From NCBI RefSeq assembly GCF_000612445.1, contig NZ_BALC01000003.1:124001-188000 (forward strand): a DNA stretch of 64,000 nucleotides, in the 5' to 3' direction. The notes under the pieces are model-generated. The model was not told where the DNA came from. It worked only from the letters and a program-made list of their open reading frames with translations, and did no database searches. Positions 25,707 to 33,881 of this stretch are shown here, piece after piece; positions within the stretch are counted from its first letter, which is position 1, and every line of letters starts with the position of its first letter. The stretch comes from Liquorilactobacillus sucicola DSM 21376 = JCM 15457. GTDB lineage: Bacteria > Bacillota > Bacilli > Lactobacillales > Lactobacillaceae. The translations under genes and the position numbers were made by a program.

Positions 25707-26675
25707 ATGGAGAAGTTATCGAAAGAACGTGCAGAGTGGATTTATAAAAAAATGAATGATATCCGTAATTTTGAAGATGAAGTCCATCAAATATTTTCAA
25801 CGGGATCAATTCCGGGCTTTGTTCATTTGTATGCAGGTGAAGAAGCGATTGCAACTGGTGTCTGTGCACATTTAACCGATGATGATTATATTACCAGTAC
25901 TCACCGTGGACATGGTCATTGTATTGCTAAAGGCTGCGACTTGAACAAAATGATGGCTGAAATATATGGTAAAGAAACAGGGCTTTGCAAGGGCAAAGGA
26001 GGTTCCATGCATATTGCAGATATTGACAAGGGGATGCTAGGTGCTAATGGGATGGTTGGCGGTGGTTTTCCAATTGCAATTGGAGCAGCTTTGCGCAACA
26101 AGTATTTGAAGACGAGCGATGTCGCTGTCTGTTTCTTTGGAGATGGTGCTGCTAATGAAGGGACCTTCCATGAGAGCATTAATATGGCATCAATATGGAA
26201 ACTACCAGTTGTGTTTGTGAATGAGAATAATGCGTTCGGTGAGGCTACTCCCCAAAAGTATGCTTCAGGTTCTAAAAAAATCGCAGACCGAGCATCGGCA
26301 TATGGGATTCCGGGTGAGACTGTCGATGGAAAGGATCTAGCAGCGATTTATGAAGCTGCCGGCAAAGCTATTGAACGGGCACGCAAGGGTGAAGGGCCAA
26401 CGCTTATTGAATGTGTGACATACCGTAATTATGGTCATTTCGAAGGCGATGAACAGAAATATAAGGCTCAAAAAGGGGCTGAAAAAGAATTAGCTGAGCG
26501 TGATAATATTACAGAATTTCGTAAATACGCGATTTTCAAAAAATTACTGACTGCTAAGAAAGCAGATCAGCTTGAGAAAAAATCTGCCGAAGATGTTGAA
26601 AATGCAATTAAATTTGCAGAGGAAAGCCCTATTCCAAAACCAGAATCCTTGTATGAGGATGTTTTTGTAGATTGA
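25707..26675 (+). CDS. acoA: 2-oxo acid/acetoin dehydrogenase E1, alpha subunit
   Basis: This is a 322-residue thiamine-diphosphate E1 alpha chain. The TPP/Mg motif runs GDGAANEGTFHESINMASIW to NENN (about residues 147-180), and THRGHGH and KGKGGSMHIAD are typical active-site segments. The short length and KGKGGSMH are common to acetoin dehydrogenase AcoA and to pyruvate dehydrogenase E1 alpha. The AcoR and sigma-54 context favour acetoin (cleavage to acetaldehyde and acetyl-CoA), but pyruvate cannot be excluded. Start ATG after AAGGAGGGAATAGAA. Confidence 0.85.
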   Translation: MEKLSKERAEWIYKKMNDIRNFEDEVHQIFSTGSIPGFVHLYAGEEAIATGVCAHLTDDDYITSTHRGHGHCIAKGCDLNKMMAEIYGKETGLCKGKGGSMHIADIDKGMLGANGMVGGGFPIAIGAALRNKYLKTSDVAVCFFGDGAANEGTFHESINMASIWKLPVVFVNENNAFGEATPQKYASGSKKIADRASAYGIPGETVDGKDLAAIYEAAGKAIERARKGEGPTLIECVTYRNYGHFEGDEQKYKAQKGAEKELAERDNITEFRKYAIFKKLLTAKKADQLEKKSAEDVENAIKFAEESPIPKPESLYEDVFVD

Positions 26676-26698
26676 AATGAAAGAAAGGAGAATGCAAA

Positions 26699-27730
26699 AT
26701 GGCTAGACGAATAACGTTCATGAAAGCAATCAATGAAGGATTGGATATGGCGATGGAAAAGGACGAGCGGGTCATACTTTTAGGCGAAGATCTTGCTGGA
26801 GGAGCTGGAGTTGAGCATTTAGAAGAGGAGAATGAGGATGCTTGGGGTGGAGTGTTTGGTGTGACGAAGGGGTTAATGCCCAAATATGGACGTGAGCGGG
26901 TCATTGATACTCCAATTTCCGAGATGGGTTATATGGGTGCTTCGGTTGGAGCTGCGGCAACGGGATTACGCCCAGTGCCGGAATTGATGTTCAATGACTT
27001 CTTGGGCTTCTGTTTGGATACACTTCTGGCACAAGGCTCCAAAATGCGATATATGTTCGGCGGCAAAGCAAAAATTCCGATGACGGTACGTACTTGTCAT
27101 GGTGCTGGTGCCAGTGCCGCAGCCCAGCATTCAGGTTCCTATTATGGAATCTTAGCATCCATTCCAGGAATCAAGGTTGTTGTTCCTTCAAATCCGTATG
27201 ATGCTAAGGGTCTTTTGATATCCGCTATTGAAGATGACAATATCGTTGTGTTCTCAGAGGATAAAACATTATATGGAATAAAAGATGAGGTTCCTGAAGA
27301 TTATTACAAAGTCGAGATCGGTAAAGCGAAGATAAAACGTGAGGGAACAGATCTTACAATTGTAACGATTGGTAAAATGCTCTATGTTGCTTTAGAAGTT
27401 GCGGATCGATTAGCTAAAGATGGGATCGAAGTAGAAGTTATCGACCTCGTCACAGTCGCACCGTGGGATCAAAAAACTATAATTGATTCAGTTAAGAAAA
27501 CTGGACGTTTGATAATAATCGATGAGGCTAATCCGCATAACAACACAGCGACAGATATTGCTTCGGTTGTTGGTGATCAAGCGTTCGATTATTTAGATGG
27601 ACCGATCAAAAAAATTTGTGCACCAAATACACCGGTACCGTTTGCAACTAATCTTGAACAGTTGTATCTGCCAAATGCGGATCGTGTGCTTGAAACAGCA
27701 GCAGAGTTGATCGACGATTTGAAGAAATAG
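26699..27730 (+). CDS. acoB: 2-oxo acid/acetoin dehydrogenase E1, beta subunit
   Basis: This is a 343-residue transketolase-like E1 beta chain. The start (RRITFMKAINEGLDMAME) and GEDLAGGAGVEH, GVTKGLMPKYGRERVIDTPISE (~60-82), plus the C-terminal transketolase domain (VEVIDLVTVAPWD, IIIDEANPHNNTATDIASVV), match the family. It forms the alpha2-beta2 E1 with the upstream subunit and supplies part of the cofactor site. It is 23 bases after acoA with AAAGGAGAATGCAAA as the ribosome site. Confidence 0.87.
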   Translation: MARRITFMKAINEGLDMAMEKDERVILLGEDLAGGAGVEHLEEENEDAWGGVFGVTKGLMPKYGRERVIDTPISEMGYMGASVGAAATGLRPVPELMFNDFLGFCLDTLLAQGSKMRYMFGGKAKIPMTVRTCHGAGASAAAQHSGSYYGILASIPGIKVVVPSNPYDAKGLLISAIEDDNIVVFSEDKTLYGIKDEVPEDYYKVEIGKAKIKREGTDLTIVTIGKMLYVALEVADRLAKDGIEVEVIDLVTVAPWDQKTIIDSVKKTGRLIIIDEANPHNNTATDIASVVGDQAFDYLDGPIKKICAPNTPVPFATNLEQLYLPNADRVLETAAELIDDLKK

Positions 27731-27743
27731 AGGGGGTGTTAGC

Positions 27744-28973
27744 ATGGCAACAGAAATTATAATGCCAAAACTTGGCTTGACAATGACGGAAGGAACTGTC
27801 TATAAATGGGTCAAAAATGAAGGCGACGAGGTCAAGAAAGGCGATATTGTAGCGACAATCAATTCCGAAAAACTGACTGCTGATGTTGATGCCCCTTCTG
27901 ATGGAACGTTGATTAAAATCTTAGTTCCTGAGGGTGAAGATGCCAAATGTAAAGCCCCGATTGGCTATATCGGTGCAGCCGGTGAAGCAATCGGTGAAAG
28001 CAAAGCTGTGGAAGCAAAAGCAGCACAGACAGCAGGACAAAATGAGACACCACAACTTGAAGAGGAAGAAACGGTTAAAACAGAAGCTCCGCAGCCGCAC
28101 GAGCAAAATCATGAGACCGACCGGATCTTTATCACACCGCTGGCACGTAAAATAGCTGCGGAAAAAGGTTGGGACTATCGGCAAATCAAAGGAACCGGCG
28201 GCAATGGCAGGATAACAAAGCGTGATGTTGAGAACTACACCCCTGCTGTCCAACCGGTAACACCAGTCGCAACCACAGTTTCAGCAGGTGCCGGTCTGAC
28301 AGGAATGCGGCAAATCATTGCTCAACGGATGATGAGCAGCTTACAGAATACTGCACAGGTTACATTGCAGCGCAAGGCTGATATTACGAGCTTAATGGCT
28401 TTCAGGGAAGATATGAAGCAAAAAGTAAGTCAGCCACTAGTTGATGGGCAATTGAGTATTACAACTCTGGTAACAAAAGCAGCCATCTTAGCATTGAGAA
28501 AAACTCCGCAGATGAATGCTTGGTATCAGGCTGGCAAGTATGAGCAAGTTGACAGCGTAAATATCGGTATGGCGGTTGCGTTAGATGATGGTCTTGTCGT
28601 GCCCGTGGTCAAAGGCGCAGATTCAATGACATTGACTGAGTTGGGTCGGTCGTTGAATACTGTAATAAGTGACGCACGCGAAGGAACCTTAGACGGTAGT
28701 GCATACAGTGGTGGTACGTTTACGATCAGTAATTTGGGCCGAAGTGGGGTTGAGTACTTTACACCTGTCATTAATCAGCCTGAGATCGGTATTTTGGGAG
28801 TTGGAACATTGCTGAAGGAACTTGCTCTTAGGGATGACGGGTCAGTTAAACAAATTGCAAAACTGCCTTTAAGTTTAACCTTCGATCATCAAATTATTGA
28901 TGGAGCACCAGCGGCCGACTTTTTAGCTGAAATTGTTGCTCATCTAGAAGATCCATACACATTAATAATTTAG
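27744..28973 (+). CDS. acoC: Dihydrolipoamide acyltransferase (E2)
   Basis: This is a 409-residue E2. A single N-terminal lipoyl domain (residues 1-~76) carries the lipoylated Lys43 in INSEKLTADV. It is followed by a flexible Glu/Gln/Ala-rich linker (~85-125), a peripheral-subunit-binding domain (ITPLARKIAAEKGWDYRQIKGTG, ~128-165) and the catalytic acyltransferase domain with the His-Asp-Gly motif DHQIIDGAPAADF near the end. Acyl transfer from E1 to CoA gives acetyl-CoA. It lies 13 bases after the E1 beta gene and is the last gene of the operon. Confidence 0.88.
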   Translation: MATEIIMPKLGLTMTEGTVYKWVKNEGDEVKKGDIVATINSEKLTADVDAPSDGTLIKILVPEGEDAKCKAPIGYIGAAGEAIGESKAVEAKAAQTAGQNETPQLEEEETVKTEAPQPHEQNHETDRIFITPLARKIAAEKGWDYRQIKGTGGNGRITKRDVENYTPAVQPVTPVATTVSAGAGLTGMRQIIAQRMMSSLQNTAQVTLQRKADITSLMAFREDMKQKVSQPLVDGQLSITTLVTKAAILALRKTPQMNAWYQAGKYEQVDSVNIGMAVALDDGLVVPVVKGADSMTLTELGRSLNTVISDAREGTLDGSAYSGGTFTISNLGRSGVEYFTPVINQPEIGILGVGTLLKELALRDDGSVKQIAKLPLSLTFDHQIIDGAPAADFLAEIVAHLEDPYTLII

Positions 28974-28994
28974 AGATGATAAATTGAGGATGAG

Positions 28995-29175
28995 GAAGGG
29001 TGTGACCTAAGTGAAGTGACTTACAAACTTGATCTGTATGTTCAACTTCTTTAAGGTAGTACAAAGTCGGTAAAATTATAGTTAGACGGAGAATTTTTAC
29101 TTACAGTGCATATCTATACGGGAAAAGGGAGCTAGGTTAAAATTTAACTTTTGACCTGCTCCTTCGTTTTGACTT
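28995..29175 (-). repeat. Intergenic repeat family R1, copy C, with terminator hairpin
   Basis: Read on the minus strand this contains the hairpin (GGAGC-AGGTCAAAAGTTAA with the complementary arm, about 29126-29165), then CCCGTATAGATATGCACTGTAAG and TAAAAATTCTCCGTC, close to copy A, then TTTTACCGACTTTGT. The hairpin also serves as terminator between the convergent E2 and aroK genes. Confidence 0.6.
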
Positions 29176-29196
29176 TGTATTAATATGTTTCAGCAG

Positions 29197-29706
29197 TCAG
29201 TTTTTCTGATGTTTTAGATAATGCAAAATATCAGAAACTATTTTTTGAGGACTTGCACCGTCTGTTTGAATTATCAGATCAGCGCACGCATGATATTGCG
29301 AGCGCCGTTTTTCTTTTAAGGAAACAAGACCATTTGTGCCGAGCGAATTCACCAGTGGTCGTCCAGCATCATTGCTGATGCGATCGAGGATTGTGTTGGT
29401 CGTAGCTTCTAATAAAATGACTGGGGTTGACGTTTCTTGCAGAACATGGAGATTCATGGCTTGTGTGGGAGTACCGCCTCCAGTTGAAAGAACTCCAGCA
29501 CGTGCTATTGAGTCTACCAGTACCTTGTGCTCAAGTTGACGAAAGTAGTGTTCACCATGTTTTTCAAAAATATCTGTGATAGCGGAACCTGCTGTTGCAG
29601 TTATCTGAGCATCAAGGTCGATATGTGGCAATTGGAGCTGTTGTGCTAATAGTTTGCCAATAGTCGTTTTTCCGCTACCCATGAAACCAATTAGTATAGC
29701 CTCCAT
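29197..29706 (-). CDS. aroK: Shikimate kinase
   Basis: This is a 169-residue P-loop kinase. Walker A GFMGSGKTTIGK (residues 7-18), shikimate-binding DLDAQI and the GGG segment VLSTGGGTPTQAMN (~73-86) are present, and the lid AGRPLVNSLGTNGL follows. It phosphorylates shikimate at the 3-OH in chorismate synthesis. It is the last gene of the minus-strand aromatic operon. Its start ATG (29706) follows AGAAGGGATTGAAAACTA six bases after the tyrA stop. Confidence 0.92.
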   Translation of the reverse strand: MEAILIGFMGSGKTTIGKLLAQQLQLPHIDLDAQITATAGSAITDIFEKHGEHYFRQLEHKVLVDSIARAGVLSTGGGTPTQAMNLHVLQETSTPVILLEATTNTILDRISNDAGRPLVNSLGTNGLVSLKEKRRSQYHACADLIIQTDGASPQKIVSDILHYLKHQKN

Positions 29707-29712
29707 TAGTTT

Positions 29713-30807
29713 TCAATCCCTTCTTAAAACAACGTAATTTTTTTGTGTGAGTAATTTTTCTGCCTTAAGTCGATCTTCCTCGCGCATAAAGGTAAGCTGC
29801 AAGACACCATCAATATCTTCTCTAATTTCCAAAATATGAATGTTGACAAGGCTGATTTTATTAAACGCAAGTAATTGTGTAATAGAGGCAATGGAGCCAA
29901 TTCGGTCTGGAATGTTAATGAAAAGATCGAAGAAGTCAGGTAATTGCCCCAATTTTTTTGGCCCAAGCTTGTCACGACTATGCTTGGCGGATTCGAAGAA
30001 AGAAAATATTTGCTCATGGTCATTTTGTACGATGGCTTGCTCAATCTTATTCAGCTCGTTGATATATCGTTCGAGCTGCTGCACAATGATTGCAGAATTA
30101 GATTGCAGTATCGAACTCCACATTGTCGGATCAGAAGAAGCAATCCGAGTGATCGATTTAAAACCACCAGCTGCCATACGCATCCCTAAGGGCGAATCAG
30201 CAAAGAAATTCTGTGTTTGATTGACAAGAGCAGCAGCAATCACATGTGGCAAATGACTGATTTGCCCGACCAACTGGTCATGTTCTTCAGCGGAGATCAG
30301 CAGCCATTTGACCTTTGTTGCTTGGAGTAACTCTTGTAGTTGCAGGTAAGCAGGATCAGCAGCATTTGTCTTAATCATGAAGTAAAAAGCATTTTCAAAA
30401 AGATCGGCTCGCCCAGCCGTTACACCAGTTTTATGCGAGCCAGCCATTGGATGTCCCCCGATAAAGGTAATACCTTTATTTTGTAGAGGAAGAGCTGCCT
30501 TGAGAACTTTTTGTTTTGTGCTGCCAACATCAGTAACGATAACATCTCTTTTTAGCGGCATGTTAGCCAGCTGCCGAAGATCTTTAATTATTTCGTCAAC
30601 TGGGGTAGCTAAGATAATAAAATCGGCAGTTTGTGCCCCGATTAGGTCAGCAGTAATGTGATCGACCAATTTATGCTCAAGTGCATATGAACAGGTTTCC
30701 TTTTCTGTGTCACAGCCGATGATTTTATAGGCAGGATGCTGTTTGCGGATCGCTCTGACCAAGGAACTTCCGATCAAACCTAGTCCTTTGATAAAAACAG
30801 TGGTCAT
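29713..30807 (-). CDS. tyrA: Prephenate dehydrogenase with ACT domain
   Basis: This is a 364-residue protein. The N-terminal Rossmann site is GLGLIGSSLVRAI (residues 9-21). The dehydrogenase segments GGHPMAGSHKTG (~117) and ISHLPHVIAAALV follow, and a C-terminal ACT domain (NIPDRIGSIASITQLL onward, ~292-364) is a likely tyrosine-binding regulatory unit. It oxidatively decarboxylates prephenate to 4-hydroxyphenylpyruvate. The start overlaps the aroA stop by four bases (ATGA type), so they are coupled. Confidence 0.92.
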   Translation of the reverse strand: MTTVFIKGLGLIGSSLVRAIRKQHPAYKIIGCDTEKETCSYALEHKLVDHITADLIGAQTADFIILATPVDEIIKDLRQLANMPLKRDVIVTDVGSTKQKVLKAALPLQNKGITFIGGHPMAGSHKTGVTAGRADLFENAFYFMIKTNAADPAYLQLQELLQATKVKWLLISAEEHDQLVGQISHLPHVIAAALVNQTQNFFADSPLGMRMAAGGFKSITRIASSDPTMWSSILQSNSAIIVQQLERYINELNKIEQAIVQNDHEQIFSFFESAKHSRDKLGPKKLGQLPDFFDLFINIPDRIGSIASITQLLAFNKISLVNIHILEIREDIDGVLQLTFMREEDRLKAEKLLTQKNYVVLRRD

Positions 30808-32126
30808 GTCAGATCACACTCCCGTTTTTGATTGAGTAATGAATTCAGGTCAGCAAAAAAAGCAGGATATGAAACGGAGACAGCTTCGGGTTCGTTCAGT
30901 GAAAGGCGAGTAGTTGAACGCAGGGCAGCAATTGCCATCATCATTCCGATTCGATGGTCGCCGTGACTATCTAAAATGGGGTCGTTGATTCTCCATACAG
31001 GCTGCCCCTCAATAATCATGCCATCGGGCAGTTCCTTCACTGGCACACCTAACTTATGCAGCTCTTGGGTAACTGTTGCAATTCTGTCGGTTTCTTTGAA
31101 ACGCAGTTCTTGTGCACCAGTGATGGTACTTTGTCCATGAGCGCACGCGGCGAGCAGTGCTATCAAGGGCAATTCATCAATGATTGCAGGAATATCTTCT
31201 TCACCTAGTTTAATCGGTGAGAGCGGAGCAGACTTAACTCGAAGATTGGCTACAGGTTCTCCTTGGGATGCAAGCTCATGGACCTGAATATCTGCCCCCA
31301 TTTTTAATAGGGCGTCTAAGATCCCAGTTCGAGTTTTATTGATATTGACATTACGTAAGGTTATGTCTGAGTTGGGAATAATAGTTCCTGCTACAAGGAA
31401 AAAAGCAGCGGAGGACATATCACCTGGAACAGTGATGGTTTGGCCCTTAAGATCAGGCTGAGGTTCCACTGTGATAGTTAGCTTGTCTGAGGCTGTTTGA
31501 ACATTAGCTCCGAACTTGCGCAACATTCGTTCTGTATGGTCTCGTGTAGGAATTTTTTCGATAATGGTTGAAGGTCCATCTGCCAGTAAAGCTGCGAGAA
31601 TCAGTGCACTTTTCACTTGTGCACTTGCAATCTGTAATTTGATATCAGCTCCGTGAAGCGAGCGCCCAACAATCTTAACGGGAAGAGTCCCAGCGGCGGT
31701 CGTTTGAATGTCTGCACCCATCGTCGTTAAAGGATCGCTAACTCGGCGCATTGGCCTTTTTTGCAGTGATGAATCGCCATTCAATTCGCTCTGAAAATTC
31801 TGACCAGCAAGCAGTCCCATTATCAGTCTGGTCGTTGTTCCAGAATTACCCATGTCGAGCGGACCAGCAGGTTGTTTCAATCCATGAAGACCCTTGCCAT
31901 GTACGATAATGTCTGCTCCATGCTGTGCAACATCGATTCCCAACGCACGAATTGCTTGAAGTGTGTTCAGACAATCATTAGAATGCAAAAAATGTTTGAT
32001 GACTGTTTCTCCATTGCTGATTGCACCTATTAGAAGTGCACGGTGAGATATGCTTTTATCCCCAGGGAGCAGCAATGTTCCGTGTAAGCCCAATTTTGGC
32101 AAGGCGGATAGTTCTCTTTTCGTCAT
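30804..32126 (-). CDS. aroA: 3-phosphoshikimate 1-carboxyvinyltransferase (EPSP synthase)
   Basis: This is a 440-residue enzyme with the two-domain inside-out barrel fold. LLPGDKSISHRALLIGA (residues ~19-35) and LDMGNSGTTTRLIMGLL (~90-106) are the PEP- and shikimate-phosphate-binding motifs. RDHTERML and later ELRFKETDRIATV and GDHRIGMMMAI are also intact. It joins PEP to shikimate-3-phosphate. The second residue of the GNSGTT motif and the loop context are as in glyphosate-sensitive class I or II enzymes; I cannot assign the class. Five bases separate it from the BacA-like gene. Confidence 0.93.
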   Translation of the reverse strand: MTKRELSALPKLGLHGTLLLPGDKSISHRALLIGAISNGETVIKHFLHSNDCLNTLQAIRALGIDVAQHGADIIVHGKGLHGLKQPAGPLDMGNSGTTTRLIMGLLAGQNFQSELNGDSSLQKRPMRRVSDPLTTMGADIQTTAAGTLPVKIVGRSLHGADIKLQIASAQVKSALILAALLADGPSTIIEKIPTRDHTERMLRKFGANVQTASDKLTITVEPQPDLKGQTITVPGDMSSAAFFLVAGTIIPNSDITLRNVNINKTRTGILDALLKMGADIQVHELASQGEPVANLRVKSAPLSPIKLGEEDIPAIIDELPLIALLAACAHGQSTITGAQELRFKETDRIATVTQELHKLGVPVKELPDGMIIEGQPVWRINDPILDSHGDHRIGMMMAIAALRSTTRLSLNEPEAVSVSYPAFFADLNSLLNQKRECDLT

Positions 32127-32131
32127 TTTAA

Positions 32132-32668
32132 TTACCCCTTAATTTGATATAGACTCCAGATCATCTGTGGTTCATAACGGGCGACGATCTTTTCATTGGG
32201 AGAAAGTGCAATGTTTTTTTCATTTGTCAGTACATATTGCCCATCACAAAGATATTGTTGATAAGCAAGATATTTACTGGAAGAATAACGCATATGCTGC
32301 AGTTTGACCTTGGAAGTCAAGAGTTTAGCTGTTGCGGGATGTGAATAGGCGATACCATTTTTTCGAGTACAATTTTCAATAATTACCAAGGGGTTTAAGC
32401 GATGCATAAAGCAATCTTGCAAAAGCAACTGATCCAGATACTGATAATGTAATTCACCCCAGGTGATGTTTAACGCTGCGGATTTAAAAGCAGTTGGAAC
32501 TAGGAAAAAATCATTCTGGTACTGTGAGAAACATTGGATAATTTCTGCGTAACTATCATGTAGCGTAATTTGTGCTTTTCCTGCCAGTTTTTGTTGTACA
32601 TAATAATGGGCGGCATCATTACTATCTGTTTCCTGCGGACCTAAGGTATGAATGATCACTGAACTCAC
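32132..32668 (-). CDS. BacA/prephenate-dehydratase-like protein
   Basis: This is a 178-residue protein with no ACT domain. Segment order resembles BacA, the prephenate decarboxylase of bacilysin synthesis, and more distantly the catalytic domain of prephenate dehydratase: VIIHTLGPQETDSNDAA (residues 4-20), ITLHDSYAEIIQCF, FFLVPTAFKSA, GIAYSHPATAKLL, then YVLTNEKN and a final IWSLYQIKG. The prephenate dehydratase TRF motif is not seen. It sits between aroC and aroA in the chorismate/tyrosine operon, so a prephenate-using reaction is plausible. Activity, substrate and product are inference. ATG 32668 follows GAGGTGAG. Confidence 0.65.
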   Translation of the reverse strand: MSSVIIHTLGPQETDSNDAAHYYVQQKLAGKAQITLHDSYAEIIQCFSQYQNDFFLVPTAFKSAALNITWGELHYQYLDQLLLQDCFMHRLNPLVIIENCTRKNGIAYSHPATAKLLTSKVKLQHMRYSSSKYLAYQQYLCDGQYVLTNEKNIALSPNEKIVARYEPQMIWSLYQIKG

Positions 32669-32675
32669 CTCGAAA

Positions 32676-33842
32676 TTAATATTCTTTTAATTCGCGACGG
32701 TAGTCTGCTAACTCTTCTTGCAGGCGGTGCATATTGCTACTTTCAAAAGTATCAGTAATGATTTTAGCCAATTCGATTGCAATTACACTTTCGATAACAA
32801 TTGATGCGGGAACGATCGCCGTCGTATCTGAACGCTCAACATTTGCTTTTTGAACCTCGCGTGTTTTGAGGTTAACGCTTTGAAGTGCTTTGTAAAGCGT
32901 CGGGATCGGCTTCATAGCAGCTTGAACTATGATAGGCATCCCATTCGTCATTCCTCCTTCAAAACCTCCAAGGTGGTTAGATAGTCTGCTCCATCCTTCA
33001 TTTTTGTCCCAAGCAATGGGATCCATCACTTCACTGCCGAAATTTGCAGCAGCAGAGAAGCCATCACCAATTGCAACGCCCTTCATAGCATTAACGCCCA
33101 TAACAGCAGCGGCAAGTTTAGCATCTAATTTTGTATCCCAACTGGTATAGCTGCCCAAGCCGGCTGGAACATTTTCTGCAACGACCCGAATGATTCCCCC
33201 TAGAGTGTTACCTGCGCGCTTGGTATTGTCAATCAATTCATGAATTACCGCAACTTGCTGTTCATCTAGAATTCGTAAGTCGTTTTGGTTTATCTTCTTT
33301 TCTATTTGTAAAACATCAGTTGGTAAATTCTGAGAGCCGCTGATCTTGCCGATCTGTTGGACGTAGCCGATTAAATGTATCCCTAATTGCTGCAACAGTT
33401 GCTTACAAATTGACCCAATAGCGACGCGCATCGCTGTTTCTCGAGCTGAAGAACGTTCTAGTACATTGCGCAGATCGTGATGCCGATATTTCATTCCGCC
33501 AACAAGATCTGCATGTCCTGGCCGGGGCCGTTCAACGCGGCGCAGCGTATTTTCAGGAGTCTCAGGGCTGACAGGATCCATAATTTTAGACCAATGCGCA
33601 TGGTCACGATTTTGAATAGTCAGTGCTAAGGGAGAACCGAGCGTGATCCCATGACGCAGTCCTCCAACGATTTGAACCTGATCATGCTCTATTTTTTGGC
33701 GATTCCCCCGGCCATAACCTCCTTGACGAGCTGCCAAAGCCTGATTAATCTGAGTTACGTCAATTTTAAGCCCGGCGGGAACACCTTCAATAATTCCAGT
33801 AAGTTGTGGGCCGTGTGATTCACCAGCAGTTAAAAAGTACAT
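32676..33842 (-). CDS. aroC: Chorismate synthase
   Basis: This is a 388-residue FMN-dependent enzyme. Signatures GESHGPQLTGIIEGVPAG (residues 7-24), RRVERPRPGHADLVGGMKY (~101-119), ERSSARETAMRVAIG (~131) and RSDTTAIVPASIVIES (~335) are complete. It eliminates phosphate from EPSP to form chorismate. Second structural gene of the operon, 39 bases after the MFS gene, with TGGAGGTAGAATTTT before ATG 33842. Confidence 0.94.
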   Translation of the reverse strand: MYFLTAGESHGPQLTGIIEGVPAGLKIDVTQINQALAARQGGYGRGNRQKIEHDQVQIVGGLRHGITLGSPLALTIQNRDHAHWSKIMDPVSPETPENTLRRVERPRPGHADLVGGMKYRHHDLRNVLERSSARETAMRVAIGSICKQLLQQLGIHLIGYVQQIGKISGSQNLPTDVLQIEKKINQNDLRILDEQQVAVIHELIDNTKRAGNTLGGIIRVVAENVPAGLGSYTSWDTKLDAKLAAAVMGVNAMKGVAIGDGFSAAANFGSEVMDPIAWDKNEGWSRLSNHLGGFEGGMTNGMPIIVQAAMKPIPTLYKALQSVNLKTREVQKANVERSDTTAIVPASIVIESVIAIELAKIITDTFESSNMHRLQEELADYRRELKEY

Positions 33843-33881
33843 AAAATTCTACCTCCATTGGATTAAACTTGTAATTTTTGT

